Below, one piece after another: positions 1 to 10,632 of a DNA stretch of 64,000 nucleotides; the first letter of the stretch is position 1; every line of letters starts with the position of its first letter. The notes beneath the pieces are model-generated. The model had not been told where the DNA came from, made no database searches, and was given only the letters and a program-made list of their open reading frames with translations. The position numbers were made by a program, and so were the translations under genes. Where the stretch lies: positions 7,946,564-8,010,563 of the forward strand of contig NC_066833.1 of assembly GCF_001640805.2 (NCBI RefSeq). Reading direction: 5' to 3'. The DNA comes from Lates calcarifer (taxonomy: Eukaryota; Chordata; Actinopteri; Centropomidae).

Positions 1-194
1 AGAAAGGAAAATGACCAATACACTACTACCTATTCCTCATTAACAGTTAAACCATGAAAACACAGAGAAATATTCAACATTACAGCTGAAGTAGAGCTTT
101 TAAAAAAGATGTTTATGTCTGATTATACTAAGACATTGTCATGCCTTACTATACTATGATATTTTCACAACATTTTTGATACGTCACTATACTA

Positions 195-645
195 CCCAAC
201 CAGTTGAAGCAGGTGGCTGTTCACCTTGTGTCTGGTTCTGTTCAAGGTCTCTGCCTCTTAAAGGAAGTTTTTTCTTGCCACTGTCGCCTGGTGCTGAGTA
301 CGGTCTAGACACTATACTATACTATGACATTTTTTATGTCTTATTATGTCTTATTTCATACTACTTCTGATATTGCTAATTACTTTTACATTACTTCTAT
401 TAATACAGATTACTTATACATTATATTTATATTGTAGATTACTTCTATTATTATACTTTTCTGACATATTGAATACTGAACATAAACAGTTTAATGTCAG
501 GGTCTGTCAACCCCGACTTTCCTTGATAACCCCGAGTTAAATCAGAGTAGGTTAAACTCCCTTCGTAGTATAGGCCTCTGCTGTGTATGAAAAGTGCCTT
601 GAGACAACTTGTTGTGATATGGCAATATATTGAATTGAAATTAGT
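195..645 (+). repeat. Degraded fish interspersed repeat with LINE/SINE-like 3' tail
   Basis: Positions about 205-300 carry the phrase pattern around 'ctcttaaaggaagtttttt' and 'tgccactgtcgcctggtgctg', and 580-645 carry 'gtgccttgagacaacttgt' followed by a 'gaattgaaatt' tail. I recognise this pair as a widespread teleost repeat that normally ends in an ATTGAATTGA-type tail. The middle (about 305-470) is A/T-rich and decayed. Family name not assigned; recognition is from memory of fish repeats, not a search. Confidence 0.5.
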
Positions 646-660
646 CGCTGTGGCAATCAT

Positions 661-856
661 ATACAGTCATGGCAAAAAATATTGGCACCCTTACTCTTCT
701 TTCAGATAATGCACCACCTCTTACAGTTAAAATACTTTGGGTGTTTATTTCTTTTGTTTGCAGTGGAACAACACAAAAACACAGAGAAAAAAAACAAATC
801 TGATATAATTCCAATATCCAAGTCTGTATGTAAAACAAAACTGTACCAATCAAGTA
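661..856 (+). mobile_element. Tc1/mariner-like terminal fragment
   Basis: The segment begins 'cagtcatggcaaaaaatat' and 'ttggcacccttact', then 'cagataatgcaccacc', the typical outer end of piscine Tc1-like transposons (consensus cagtcatggccaaaa-ttggcaccct). A/C-rich sequence follows to about 856, where the LINE begins abruptly. No transposase reading frame is present, so this is a terminal relic or non-autonomous copy. The opposite terminus was not seen. Confidence 0.5.
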
Positions 857-867
857 TCAAGTCATCA

Positions 868-2181
868 TCTGAAGTCCTGCGCAGACCAGCTGTGTGGGAT
901 CGTGGAGCAGCTCTTCAACACGAGCTTGAGGTTAGGGAGAGTCCCACAGCTGTGGAAGACATCCTGTGTGGTACTGGTGCCGAAGACGCAGCACCCCAAG
1001 GACTTCAACAGCTACAGGCCGGTGGCGCTGACATCCCACCTGATGAAGACCCTGGAGCGGCTGATTCTCGCCCATCTCCGGCCCTCGGTGAGACAGTCAA
1101 TGGACCCGCTGCAGTTTGCCTACCAGCCTGGCAATGGGGTGGATGATGCAGTTATCTACCTTCTTCACAGAGCTCTCTCTCACCTGGATAAACCTGGGAG
1201 CACTGTGAGAATCATGTTCTTTGATTTCTCCAGTGCTTTTAACACCATACAGCCCACACTCCTGAGGGACAAGCTGGAACACATGGGGGTGGACCAGCAT
1301 CTCACACTCTGGATACTGGATTACCTCACCAACCGTCCGCAGTATATGAGAACACAGGACTGCATGTCTGACATGGTGGTCTGCAGCACGGGGGCCCCAC
1401 AGGGAACGGTCCTGGCTCCATTCCTCTTTACCCTCTACACTGCAGACTTCCAATACAATTCACCTCACTGCCACCTGCAAAAGTTCTCTGACGACTCTGC
1501 AGTCGTCGGCCTCATCACAAATGAGGATGACAGGGAGTACAGAGAACTGACGCAGGACTTTGTGGACTGGTGCCTGCGGAACTGCCTCCAGATCAATGCA
1601 GGGAAGACCAAAGAACTGGTAGTGGATTTCCGCAGGAGCAGACACTCCCCCCCCCAACACCAGTGAACATCCAGGGAAGAGACATTGAGATGGTGACATC
1701 TTATAAGTACCTGGGTGTTCATCTGAACAATAGACTGGACTGGACAGACAACACCACTGCACTTTACAAGAAGGCTCAGAGCAGACTCTACCTGCTGAGG
1801 AGACTCAGGTCTTTTGGAGTGCAGGGGGCACTCCTCAGGACTTTTTATGACACTGTTATGGCATCAGCCATCTTCTATGGAGTGGTCTGCTGGGGCAGCA
1901 GCATCTCGACAGCGGACAAGAAGAGACTGGACAAGCTGATCAAGAAAGCCAGCTCTGTCCTGGGGGGCCCTCTTGACCCTGTGGAGGTGGTGGGTGAGAG
2001 GAGGATGATAGCAAAGCTATGATCCCTGATGGACAATGAGCTCCACCCCATGCAGGATAGTCTGACAGCACTGAGCAGCTCCTTCAGCGACAGGCTGCTT
2101 CACCTAAAGTGTGTGAAGGAGAGGTATCGCAGGTCCTTCCTTCCTGCTGCTGTCAGACTCTACAACCAGCACTGCTCCTAA
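868..2181 (+). pseudogene. LINE reverse transcriptase, C-terminal part, broken
   Basis: The frame opens at 868 (LKSCADQLCG) and reads LVPKTQHP, DFNSYRPVALTSHLMKTLER, then RT motif A FFDFSSAFNTIQP (about 1219-1257), STGAPQGTVLAPFLFTLYT (about 1386-1442) and the catalytic motif C KFSDDSAVVG (about 1480-1509). It ends early at TGA 1664-1666. A run of cytosines at about 1647-1656 shifts the frame; the next frame continues VNIQGRDIEM, YKYLGVHLNN (about 1702-1731) and RRLRSFGVQG to 2022. There a TGA interrupts before SLMDNELHP and the conserved tail KERYRRSFLPAAVRLYN (about 2120-2170). The catalytic aspartates are intact, but the protein cannot be made as one piece. Known role of the family: target-primed reverse transcription. 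Confidence 0.85.
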
Positions 2182-2370
2182 TACACCACATACACACATA
2201 GACCATTTTCACTAGGTTCTGCACTGTTACTAATCCAAAACACCTGCTATGAGTCTTTCATTGTGTTTCATTGTGTGCAATGCCATTTCAAAATGTGCAA
2301 TATCTGTATTGTCCTGTGTATATTGCTCTTCTGTTAATATTTTGTTATTACATTGTCATGTTTATACTGT

Positions 2371-2376
<6 letters not shown>

Positions 2377-2422
<46 letters not shown>
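2377..2422. repeat. (TA)n microsatellite
   Basis: About 23 uninterrupted TA units within the 3' UTR of the LINE. Likely polymorphic in length. Confidence 0.95.
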
Positions 2423-2425
<3 letters not shown>

Positions 2426-2564
2426 GCCTTATCTTGTTTTTATTTTTTGCCCTTACTTGTATTTATGTCTTTCTATCTTTTTCAATAACTTATGCTGCTG
2501 CAACAACATAAATTTCCCCATTGTGGGACTAATAAAGGATTATCTTATCTTATCTTATCTTATC

Positions 2565-2991
2565 ACAAACAAATTACTTAAACACTTTTATACACAACAG
2601 GAGATCAATGGATGACTGAACAGATTACTAGGAACGGATACAACAATACAAAGAGACACAATCCGTTATAGCACAGGGGCAAAACAATGCTGCCACAACC
2701 AAACACAAACCTGAGACACACAACAATACAAAATGAACACAAAGAGACAAACACCTGACCAGACAAAGATGCGAAACGACCAGAGCTTGATGCTAAACCG
2801 ACATGAACATCAACAACAGCAACCATAAAGAGAAATATAGAAACGACTATCGACATTTCATCCGTCCACTTTAGCCACAGAAACACAAACACACTCTTAC
2901 CAACCCTTAAAGACAACTGAAGATTTAAATAAAGCTAAGAGATATAATTAGAAGAGCAGGTTAATGTTAATGCTAACGCTTGCTAGCTTAC
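2565..2991. other. Gene-free, A/C-rich repeat-like stretch
   Basis: Contains phrases such as 'aaatgaacacaaagagacaa' that resemble decayed fish transposon ends, and a 'gttaatgctaacgcttgctagc' cluster just downstream of a putative splice donor at 2990-2991 (minus strand). An open minus frame across 2605-2916 has no recognisable family and is probably chance. Confidence 0.4.
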
Positions 2992-3205
2992 CTCTGTGCA
3001 GCAGGTTTGCTAAGGGTCCAGCTTCAATCGTGTTGGACAAAAACAGCTCCAAAGCTTGCTTTAACACGCACACTTGTTTCTCCGCGTAAAAACAACACGA
3101 AGCGACGACTCAAACGTTGGTCTCTTATTTTCAGTCCTTTTCCCGACATTGTTTTTCAGCCGCTCTGCTCGCCTCTCCCGCTACAGGTCACATTCAATGA
3201 CGCAA
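2992..3205 (-). ncRNA. Candidate first exon of unidentified minus-strand gene
   Basis: On the minus strand the sequence leaving the CCAAT/CRE promoter region continues to a strong donor, ACAGAG|GTAAGC (exon end 2992, GT at 2991-2990). It contains one ATG (about 3151) opening a 41-codon frame starting MSGKGLKIR that stops before the donor. If transcribed, the exon is therefore untranslated or carries an upstream ORF. Typed ncRNA only because no coding sense is visible. The gene body would lie left of the window. I do not recognise the gene. Confidence 0.35.
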
Positions 3206-3302
3206 CGCGTTGTGGGCAACTACGTCACACGCCGGCCAACATCCGCAGGCAAACAGGGATTGGTCGGCTCATTGTGCTCCGGCTCTGATTGGTCAATGAC
3301 CA
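3200..3302 (-). promoter_or_regulatory. Candidate TATA-less CCAAT/CRE promoter
   Basis: Reading the minus strand there are two CCAAT boxes in GACCAATC context (about 3289-3296 and 3259-3266), then a CRE-like GTGACGTAG (about 3220-3228) and a second TGACGC-type half near 3198. Local CpG density (CGCCGG, ACGCG, GCG) is well above the surrounding A/T-rich DNA. This combination is typical of housekeeping promoters. It would drive the exon at 2992-3205 leftwards. Confidence 0.45.
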
Positions 3303-5086
3303 ATAATTAGATTAAATAATTAATTGTAGAAAATGTACAAATACAGCGAATATTCACAACCCTTTAAATATTTCATAATGTATAATGAACGCACGTTATA
3401 ATAGTGTGAAATTAAAGAGAAATTATAGTAGAACAAAAATGTTATTAATAAAAATAGTAAATAAAAAGAAAAAAAATAAACTTGTTAGACCTGTTGCTGG
3501 TGATATTATTCTCTCATGACACATAGAGATCTCTGGCATGTTTAGATCTGATTAATTTCAGCGACTTAAAGTTTGAACTTCATCATAGTAGGACATGAAA
3601 ATGGGTGGTAATCCTAACCCTCGTTATGAATTTAGACTTGTGAATAACGAAGTTGCCAGAGTCAGCAAAGAATTGACCATTAGGTCAATCTCAGTCGACA
3701 GTGTGGTCTCCAAGTGATGACTTCAGGGAGTAAGGTTTTCTTATATATATGACAAATCACAGTGTCACAGTGTGTGATTATTTGAAAATCAAAGACTTGG
3801 TAAACAAATCCAGGAATGTTTGGTGTGTGCAAACAGTGAATTCCCAGTATTCCCAGCAGAACGTGAAGGCAGCAGGAGGAGGGGTGAATGTTGGTGGAGC
3901 AGTCTGAGGTGTGTGTTACATCAGTAACAGGTGAACACACAGGTGAACACACTCATCATCACATGACTGCACCTGTACTGTAGCTCTGATGTCACAGTTT
4001 GGACTGTGAACACCTGCAGCTGTTCTCTTCTGTTAAAAGTGATTGTTTTATGATTTGGAAGCAGCATGTTTCTGACCTTGTACGTGGTCTGTAAATGTTC
4101 ACATTTTACTACATTATGTTAGAAGATTTCCACCAGACAGTTTTTTAATGAGGACACAAAGGTCATTGTTGTCTGGATAATTACAACATTCTCATATATT
4201 CTACAATTATTACATCCTTGCTTTTAGCCCAAATAAAAACCTACAAAATAAAAGTTTACAAACAGTATGTTTATTGAGTTGATAGTTGAACTCATATTTA
4301 TATCAAAACTTCAATTATTACAACAAAATAAACAACAAAAATGTAAAATACATTATTTCAGCCTGCATGTCAAACACATTCAGGTAAAGAGGAACGCACA
4401 GAGGTTCAGTAAAATATTTAGTTTCTGTACATCCATGAAAAACTGTAATCACTTACAAAATCATCATCATTTATTACAATACAGCACACAAGGGATTGTG
4501 TGTTTGTCACAACAGTGGGCAAATAAATTATTAAAGTGTGAATATGTTATAAATATATATATAATTGTGTTTTCTTCAGTTTGGACAGAGCGTACACACA
4601 GTATTTCAGAGTGAAACTGTGTTTAGAAAAGCTGAACTCTGATAAACTCTGTCTTCTTCTCTACAAACCTGATATTAGTTTATTTATCAGAATAAATAAA
4701 GAATGAAACACTGACAGGGGATCTGTAATAACCAGTGATTTCATCTGCTACATGAGAAAAAGCTTTATACTTTGTCCAGTGACACAATTCTGCACCTTAT
4801 CACCTTTTATTTGGATGTATATTCTACAATTCAGTGCAGAGTACAGTAAATATCTGTATTAATCCACATTAACAGCATCAAACATTAGGTCTGAATTTCT
4901 GATGAGACACAGAACAAATGTGTTGATCAGGACCATACAGAGTAAAGTCCGTTTAAATAATTAAATATGAATAAACTAAAGGAAACAAGGGCCTCATGTC
5001 TTAAACAGTGTGATTCAATGCAGTGTGTTGGCCAGGTGAAGTGTCGGCAGTAGACGTCTGTGAGGACGTGTAGTTCACACCTCTAG
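3303..5086. other. Intergenic, A/T-rich; slc10a2 3' UTR probably at the right end
   Basis: No coding sense on either strand. The right part (about 4800-5163) is probably slc10a2 3' UTR: a minus-strand AATAAA (plus-strand TTTATT) lies at 4806-4811, about 350 bp after the stop, with further AATAAA-like hexamers near 4676 and 4267. The exact end cannot be decided. Confidence 0.4.
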
Positions 5087-5101
5087 CCTGCAGAGGGCAG
5101 T
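5087..5101 (+). promoter_or_regulatory. CTCF-like motif
   Basis: CCTGCAGAGGGCAGT matches the core CCASYAGRKGGCRSY at 14 of 15 positions (T for A at position 3). It lies 60 bp beyond the slc10a2 stop codon. Motif match only; occupancy unknown. Confidence 0.4.
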
Positions 5102-5163
5102 GTGTGTTCACAGTTGATGCTCTGGCCCTGGTTGTTCAGTCTGTGATTTTCAGGACTGTAATG

Positions 5164-5354
5164 TCACAGCTGGGTGTTCTTTTCGATGTCCTTACCCTTC
5201 TCTTCACTGTTTCCATTCTCATCACATTCAAAGGTGTTATTCTCCACAGCGAGCTCCTTCTCTTTGGCCCGTTCTCCATCACCATCTTCCACTGATAGAG
5301 CCTCACTGTCCTCGTCAGCTGAACGGTGACATGACTTTTTATATGCCTGGTAGG
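5164..5354 (-). CDS. slc10a2: slc10a2 coding exon 6
   Basis: Acceptor TTCCCTTCACAG, then [11 protein letters not shown] and a strongly acidic, low-complexity cytoplasmic tail ([28 protein letters not shown]) ending NTQL and a stop at 5166-5164. The tail is longer than the human one and poorly conserved, as usual for the family. Confidence 0.9.
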
Positions 5355-8313
5355 CTGTGAAGGGAAAAAACAGACATTTTTTAAGAGATGAGATGAATCT
5401 GTCTCTGGTTGTGAATTTATCCGTCCTTGTGTTTAAACTGGGAGATATAGGAAATAACATGGACAGGGTTAAAACAGAGACTAACAGCAGCTGGTGCAGC
5501 TGCAGTACTGTCACCCTGCCTGCACCAGGACCAACAACAGAACTCCACAAAGTATAAATTATACAGCTTCTTATCACAGACTTTATTGTCATTAACCTTG
5601 ATCACTGTCTTTGAACTCGCTGCAGCCAAGAAGCATCTTCTCTGCTGCTCGTATCATTTCACTGCAGTCATATAACTCAGATTTAAAGAAGTTAGGAATG
5701 AGACGTAAGTCAAACCATCTCCCTCTCTCTCTGTCTCTAATTGGCTGGATGTTGGGATATATATTCAGAGGTGAACAGATACCACTTCTCCACCAAATGA
5801 GCTCTGCACTTCCACCAGTGTTCAGCTGATCCACTGTGATCAACAATGCATCATTAATGGACAATGGGTCACACCGATTACCTGCAACATTTTCACTGTT
5901 ATTACATTGTCAGCATAGCACTCTTCACATGCCTTCTCCATCCTGTTTATCCAAACTGAAGAATATGACAAACTCACTCGTCACAGGTCACTCTTGGAAA
6001 CCTGTTAATTTTCTAACTAGGAACAACCTTTCCAGGTTCTGAACCAATTTACTTTTGGTCTAATGGTTCAAACTGAGAATCTTCAATGACAGCTTCATTT
6101 CACATAAGAAGAAGTAAAAAACTGGAACATGCTTGAGTTCTAGTACTTGTTAACGTTGCTTATTAAATGGCTCTGTTTGATGAAAAGACCATGGTTCAGT
6201 CTTTTCACAGGAGGATGAAGAACCACTTCTGATGCTCTAAATGTTCCAGCAGTGACAACAAGTGGGAGCTACTCTCCATGTCTGCATGTCAACCTCTTAC
6301 CTCCCACAGATATGACTGCCACCACCAGCTGGAAGATGCTGTAGATGAGGGGGAAGGCAAACATGACTTCCAGTTCAGCAGGGTTGAAGGACAGCTGGAC
6401 AATGGTGCTGCACAACTGGGAGTTCTGGAAACCCGTCTCCAGTGCGATGGTTCGACATCTGAAAAAAGCAGGAATCATAAACAACCTCACGAGTCAGTAG
6501 AATGTGTGAGCGTACTGTTTGTGTTCATGGATGAAGTTGTGGTTTATGAAGTCTTTTAGCACATACTAAGTCACCCTACCTGTACCAGGGCTGACCCACA
6601 AAGCGGGCCATGAGGAACCCCAGGCCAAAACCAATAAAGGGGTAGATGGTGCCGATAATCCACAGAGAGGGCGCGATGGTCCACGACGACTGGTAGAGGA
6701 TTCCTCCAACCACAGCGATGATGATGATGAGGCCGAAGCCTGCGATGGACCCCACCTGTACACAGAATTATCATTAAAACACAGTCACTGCTGATATATT
6801 CACATGGATCTGTAAACTGCAGAGGTCCTACCTTGAGGATCTTTTTTGCCTTGTGGGGCCACCGACGTTTAACGTACATCCCAAAGGTGATCGGGACAAG
6901 AAGGGCCAACAGAGTGATTCCTGAAGATACAAAGATTTCACATCATTACAATCCTTTTTTATGATTATTGGATTTTTATGATTATAGACTTATGTAACAT
7001 TTAAAAAACTACAGTCATTATATAACACAATAAAACAATAAGCCATTAAAATAAACCATTCAGAAGATTGACAGAATTATATAATCTAATTTTCTTACAA
7101 CATTACAGGCGGGTAATCAACCATGAGTTGTCTCCTTACCAATGCTGTCATATGGGATCTGGATGGTGCTGGTGGAGGTCCAGATGGAGGTGTAAATGAG
7201 CAGACAGAGAGGCATCATCCCCAAGGCCAGGATAGAAGAACAAGCTGTCATACTGATACTGATGAAGAATAAACATGGACAAATCAGTCTTTCCATTTTA
7301 TTTTTCCACCAGCTTGAAAGAAAATGTAACTAGTGCTATGCCAGTCTCCCGATCCACTGATAGTTAACTCTGGGTTTTACTCATTGGTTCCAGTTGAATC
7401 CCACGTTGGCCTGATCATTAAGGTACATATACGTACAGTGCGGTGCCTTAAGAAGACATTTGGAGCCTGAAAATGATTCCTCACATGGTCTCCACTCGAC
7501 CTCGTTAGCCTCATTAGCTTTCTACATGGAGCTATCTGGGTTTCCCAAACAGGACCTAAATGTGCTATCTTTAAAAATGGTTGACCATACACAGGCAGAA
7601 GCTGTTTCCTATAACTATCAAATGCATAAATTTGTTTTTGTAGAGCATGAAGTTAAAAATCTATATTGATGAATTGATTATATATATTTGCTTTGAGCTC
7701 TATATGAAGAGAAATGCCACCAGGCTCTCTGGAAACATAGTAATTTACTACATGACTGTGCTGTGCTTGCTTCATGAAGCAGTTTGTCAAACTGTTGGTC
7801 CATTAACAAGAAAACCATGCTGTGTGTCAGGTGGACAGCATTCAGTTGTCCAGTCAGCACATCATTAACTAACAGTCAGTCAACCTGGTTGGTTTCTTAC
7901 CTGAGGTCCATGTCTCCGTCCAGCCAGTAGCAGATAATGTTAGAGCCAGATCCTCCAGGACAGCAGCCCATGATGATGATGACAACGGCCTGGACAGGCA
8001 GCACACCAAAGGCCAGTGACAAGGCAAAGGCTGTGAAAGGCATGATGCCGAACTGGCAGAGGAAGCCGATGACGATGCCCCATGGCCTCTTGATGTGGCC
8101 CCACAGCTTTTTGGTGTCCACAGTGCAGCCCATGGAGAACATGACCATGGCCAGCATTACAGTGAGCACCGTGCTCAGCACCAGGCTCAGCACAGCATTG
8201 GAGTCACTGGGAGGAACAAGGCAGTTTGGACCTGAACAGACTGTGGCCACAGAGTCACAGGCTAAAGGAACCACAGTTTTCACCTTGAACATGGACATGG
8301 TGGACAGTGTCAT
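5164..8313 (-). CDS. slc10a2: Apical sodium-bile acid cotransporter (ASBT), six coding exons
   Basis: Sodium-coupled uptake of conjugated bile salts at the apical membrane of ileal-type enterocytes and renal tubule; SLC10 family. Joined CDS: 8313-7901, 7258-7140, 6920-6832, 6755-6580, 6458-6301, 5354-5164 (1146 nt, 381 residues; human 348). All junctions are GT-AG and phases agree. Visible hallmarks: extracellular N-terminus ATVCSG-NCLVP, then FSMGC and HIKRPWGI, the crossover motif [10 protein letters not shown] (residues 116-125), [16 protein letters not shown], and [11 protein letters not shown] (273-283), which carries family sodium/substrate residues. About nine hydrophobic segments and an acidic cytoplasmic tail with YQAYKK are present. 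TVCSG/SCVVP-type and FQNSQLC sequences fit ASBT better than SLC10A6 or NTCP. The start at 8313 is the first ATG after a splice-acceptor-like site; ATGs at 8298 and 8292 are alternatives. Confidence 0.95.
6301..6458 (-). CDS. slc10a2: slc10a2 coding exon 5
   Basis: Acceptor TTTTTTCAG, donor GGGAG|GTAAGA. Encodes [39 protein letters not shown] and the last membrane segment [11 protein letters not shown]. It contains the second conserved crossover helix. Confidence 0.95.
6580..6755 (-). CDS. slc10a2: slc10a2 coding exon 4
   Basis: Acceptor TGTACAG, donor TACAG|GTAGGG. Encodes [36 protein letters not shown] and ARFVGQPWY, two membrane segments typical of ASBT. Confidence 0.93.
6832..6920 (-). 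CDS. slc10a2: slc10a2 coding exon 3
   Basis: Acceptor ATCTTCAG, donor CTCAAG|GTAGGA. Encodes [15 protein letters not shown] and the basic loop [13 protein letters not shown]. Confidence 0.93.
7140..7258 (-). CDS. slc10a2: slc10a2 coding exon 2
   Basis: Acceptor CTTCATCAG, donor ATTG|GTAAGG. Encodes [18 protein letters not shown] to IPYDSI, matching the ASBT family block that follows DGDMDLS. Confidence 0.93.
7901..8313 (-). CDS. slc10a2: slc10a2 coding exon 1
   Basis: Encodes the N-terminus through DGDMDL; ends GACCTCAG|GTAAG (donor at 7900-7899), leaving two bases of a Ser codon. A CTTCTCTCAG acceptor-like site sits at 8347-8346, 32 bp upstream of the ATG, so this may be the second transcribed exon. 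Confidence 0.93.
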
Positions 8314-8345
8314 GGAGGAGAAGGAGACGATGAGCGGCTGATAAC

Positions 8346-9170
8346 CTGAGAGAAGACTCTGATTCCAGGAGACTCCTTCTCCAATATCTGAAGAGATGAC
8401 AATGACACTGAGAGGTGTCAGACTTAAAGCTCTTTATGTCTCAGCCAAATAAAACTGGGAGGGAAATCAGGTGAAAAAAAGATAAAAAATTAACCAATGC
8501 TTCATGTTTTATGGGGTCAGTGTTCAGAAGCACATGCACATAAAAAGAGAATCATTTTGAAATGTGAAATTTGATTGCACCATTGTTCCAACTTTTATTG
8601 CCCTCTGGCCTCTTTAAACTTTATTGGACTGCTCTGCTAAACAGCATCATCATCCCACAATGCAACTAAGGAGGGAAGATGCTTGCACTACTTAAAGACA
8701 AGACAGGGCACTCCCTTTCTTTGCACAGTGCTTATAAAAATTACACCCCTCGCCCTTTTTTATTACTTTTTTGACATTAAACAGTGGATGTAGAAGGAGC
8801 TTTTCATACTTTTCAATAAAAATGTCTTTAATGTCAAAGTTAAGTGAAACCAAACCCAATAACTGATCTACATTTAGTTAAATATGCAACACAAAATAAA
8901 ACTCTGACACAACTTAGAAAAATAAAAAGCAATTATGAGAAGGAAACACAAAAACTCCCAAGGCACTGAATATCCATCAGAATACAGAAATTTCGTCAGG
9001 TTTCCATGTGTCAGAAAAAACTGACTGAGTTACATGGTTCAGTATCTGAGTTTGAAGACAGGAAGACACTACAACATACAGTGAAAAGTTGTGCTAATGT
9101 TCTGAAATGGGCCAGTCCACACTTCAATCCAAAAGTCATGGTAAAATTAGAAACTAACTTGATCAGTTTT
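8346..9170. other. slc10a2 upstream region
   Basis: No coding sense. A GGTTAATTTTTTATC-like element (minus strand, about 8482-8496) resembles an HNF1 half-site with a poor second half; human ASBT is known to be HNF1-alpha dependent. The rest is A/T-rich with short A runs. Confidence 0.3.
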
Positions 9171-10000
9171 ATAATAATAATAATAATAAGTGTTATTTAT
9201 AAGCGCCTTTCTGGGCACTCAAGGACACTGTACAATATACAGAGCAGCTGAAAGCTCTGCTCTCCATGGTGCTGAGGTGGGCAGAGGGCACAATGAGGTG
9301 GATAGAGGAGGAAGATCTGAGGGATGGGGTGGCGATGTGTAGGAGGCCTGATAGGTATGGAGGGGCAAGGTTGTGACCTTGAAAGTAAACAGGAGGAGTT
9401 TGAATTCAATTCGTTGTGATGTGATGGTGTGAGGGGGTTGTGGTTATAATATGAGTGGCAGAATTTTGGACTAGTTGAAGCTTATGGAGGGACTTTTGAG
9501 GGAGGCCAAAGAGGAGAGAGTTGCAGTAATCAATGTGGGGGGTGCTGAGGCTGTGGACAAGGATGGAGGCAGCATGAGGGGTGAGGGAGGGGCAGAGTCA
9601 ATTAATGTTGCATAGATGGAAGTATGCAGACCAGCTATTAATATGAGATTGGAATGATAGTGCTGTCGAGGATGACACCCAGACTCTTAACTTGAGGGGA
9701 AGGGGAAACTGGGGGGCTGTCAATTGTGAAGGAGAAGCTGTCGACTTTGGATAGAGTGGATTTGGTGCCAATAAGAAGGATCTCGGTTTTATCACTGTTT
9801 AATTTTAGAAAGTTTGAGGTGAACCAGGATTTTATTTCCTATAAACAGGAGGTAAGGGAGAAAGGTAGGAAAGTGGAGTTTGGGTTGCTGGAGAGGTAGA
9901 GCATCCACGAAGCAGTGGAAATGGATATTGAATTTATGGAAGATATTGCCAAGGGGGAGAAGATTAACAGATAAAGAGAAGGGGCCCCAGGACTCTACAC
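9171..10000 (-). mobile_element. Decayed L2-type LINE, 3' half
   Basis: On the minus strand the frame fragments read NIHFHCFVDALPLQQPK (about 9950-9880), a damaged copy of the FHCYADDTQLYL catalytic block, then [18 protein letters not shown] and [15 protein letters not shown] stretches. Next come ISLLQ/LASLK-like blocks and a degraded KILLLTFK-ALHNLAPPYLSDLL-like tail. It ends TGTACAGTGTCCTTGAGTGC, GCGCTTATAAATA and a (TTA)n tail at 9189-9171, the standard fish L2 3' end. Multiple stops and frameshifts are present and the catalytic DD is changed to DA, so it is long dead. Confidence 0.75.
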
Positions 10001-10632
10001 CTGTAGTGACTGGGAAGGGGTCGGATTTTGTGCAGCAAACAGGCAAAACCTGATGTAGATCAGGCCCCTCACACAGGCTAGGTGATAAAACAATAATGAT
10101 AATTACTGTGAGATAATTCCTTGATAGAAATATAACAACCCAACATCACAAATGTAATTTCTCGTAAAATGTGTTTATGCTAAATATTGACTTGGGTCAA
10201 CAGTTGTGCAATTTTTTTATTTGCATTTCACTTCAATCAGTTGTAGAGATTTGTAGTTCTGACTAACAATGTGACATGTTTGTCTTTTTGGTGTCAAAAG
10301 TCTGTTACAGCCAGTCTTAATTATGTCCTTCCAAGGGTGGTGAATTAGCATGTTACATCAACGTGCTGCACGTGCCAAGTGTGGAAACAATAAAAAAGTT
10401 AAAGAGTGATAAAACAAATGTCTTCACTCAGGTGCATCATAATGTTGTATAGCTGACGCTCAGTCCCTGTATGTTCCATGCACTAATGTTTGACCAAAGT
10501 CAAGCAGTGCATGAGACTTACAACCACGTTCTGTTGATTAGGAAAAATTCTGTCATTATTCTAATTGTTCTTTTTAAAATAAATTTCCATTGTCCAACAA
10601 AAACAAAACATGCAGAATAGTGTTGTTCTTAC
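10001..10632. other. Intergenic, no feature seen
   Basis: A/T-rich unique-looking sequence; no coding frame, RNA gene or clear repeat boundary recognised. Confidence 0.4.

Larger units (their letters stand above)
857..2564 (+). mobile_element. 5'-truncated LINE (Jockey supergroup, CR1/L2/Rex1-like)
   Basis: A non-LTR retrotransposon copy begins inside the reverse transcriptase domain and ends with about five TTATC units (2540-2564), the short tandem 3' tail expected of this type of LINE. The coding part runs to about 2181 ('yntail' ending in Tyr-Asn-Gln-His-Cys-Ser and TAA), followed by a 3' UTR containing a TA microsatellite and AATAAAGG just before the tail. Lack of the endonuclease domain and upstream RT indicates 5' truncation at insertion. 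The two lesions in an otherwise clean RT suggest a fairly young copy. Confidence 0.85.

Noticed and set aside
3026..3151. 41-codon frame beginning MSGKGLK on the minus strand
   Set aside because: Histone-like only over the first residues; ends before the splice donor; probably an upstream ORF or chance.
7937..8341. 134-codon plus-strand frame
   Set aside because: Exact antisense shadow of slc10a2 coding exon 1.
9598..10046. Short minus-strand frames as separate genes
   Set aside because: They are fragments of one decayed L2 LINE.
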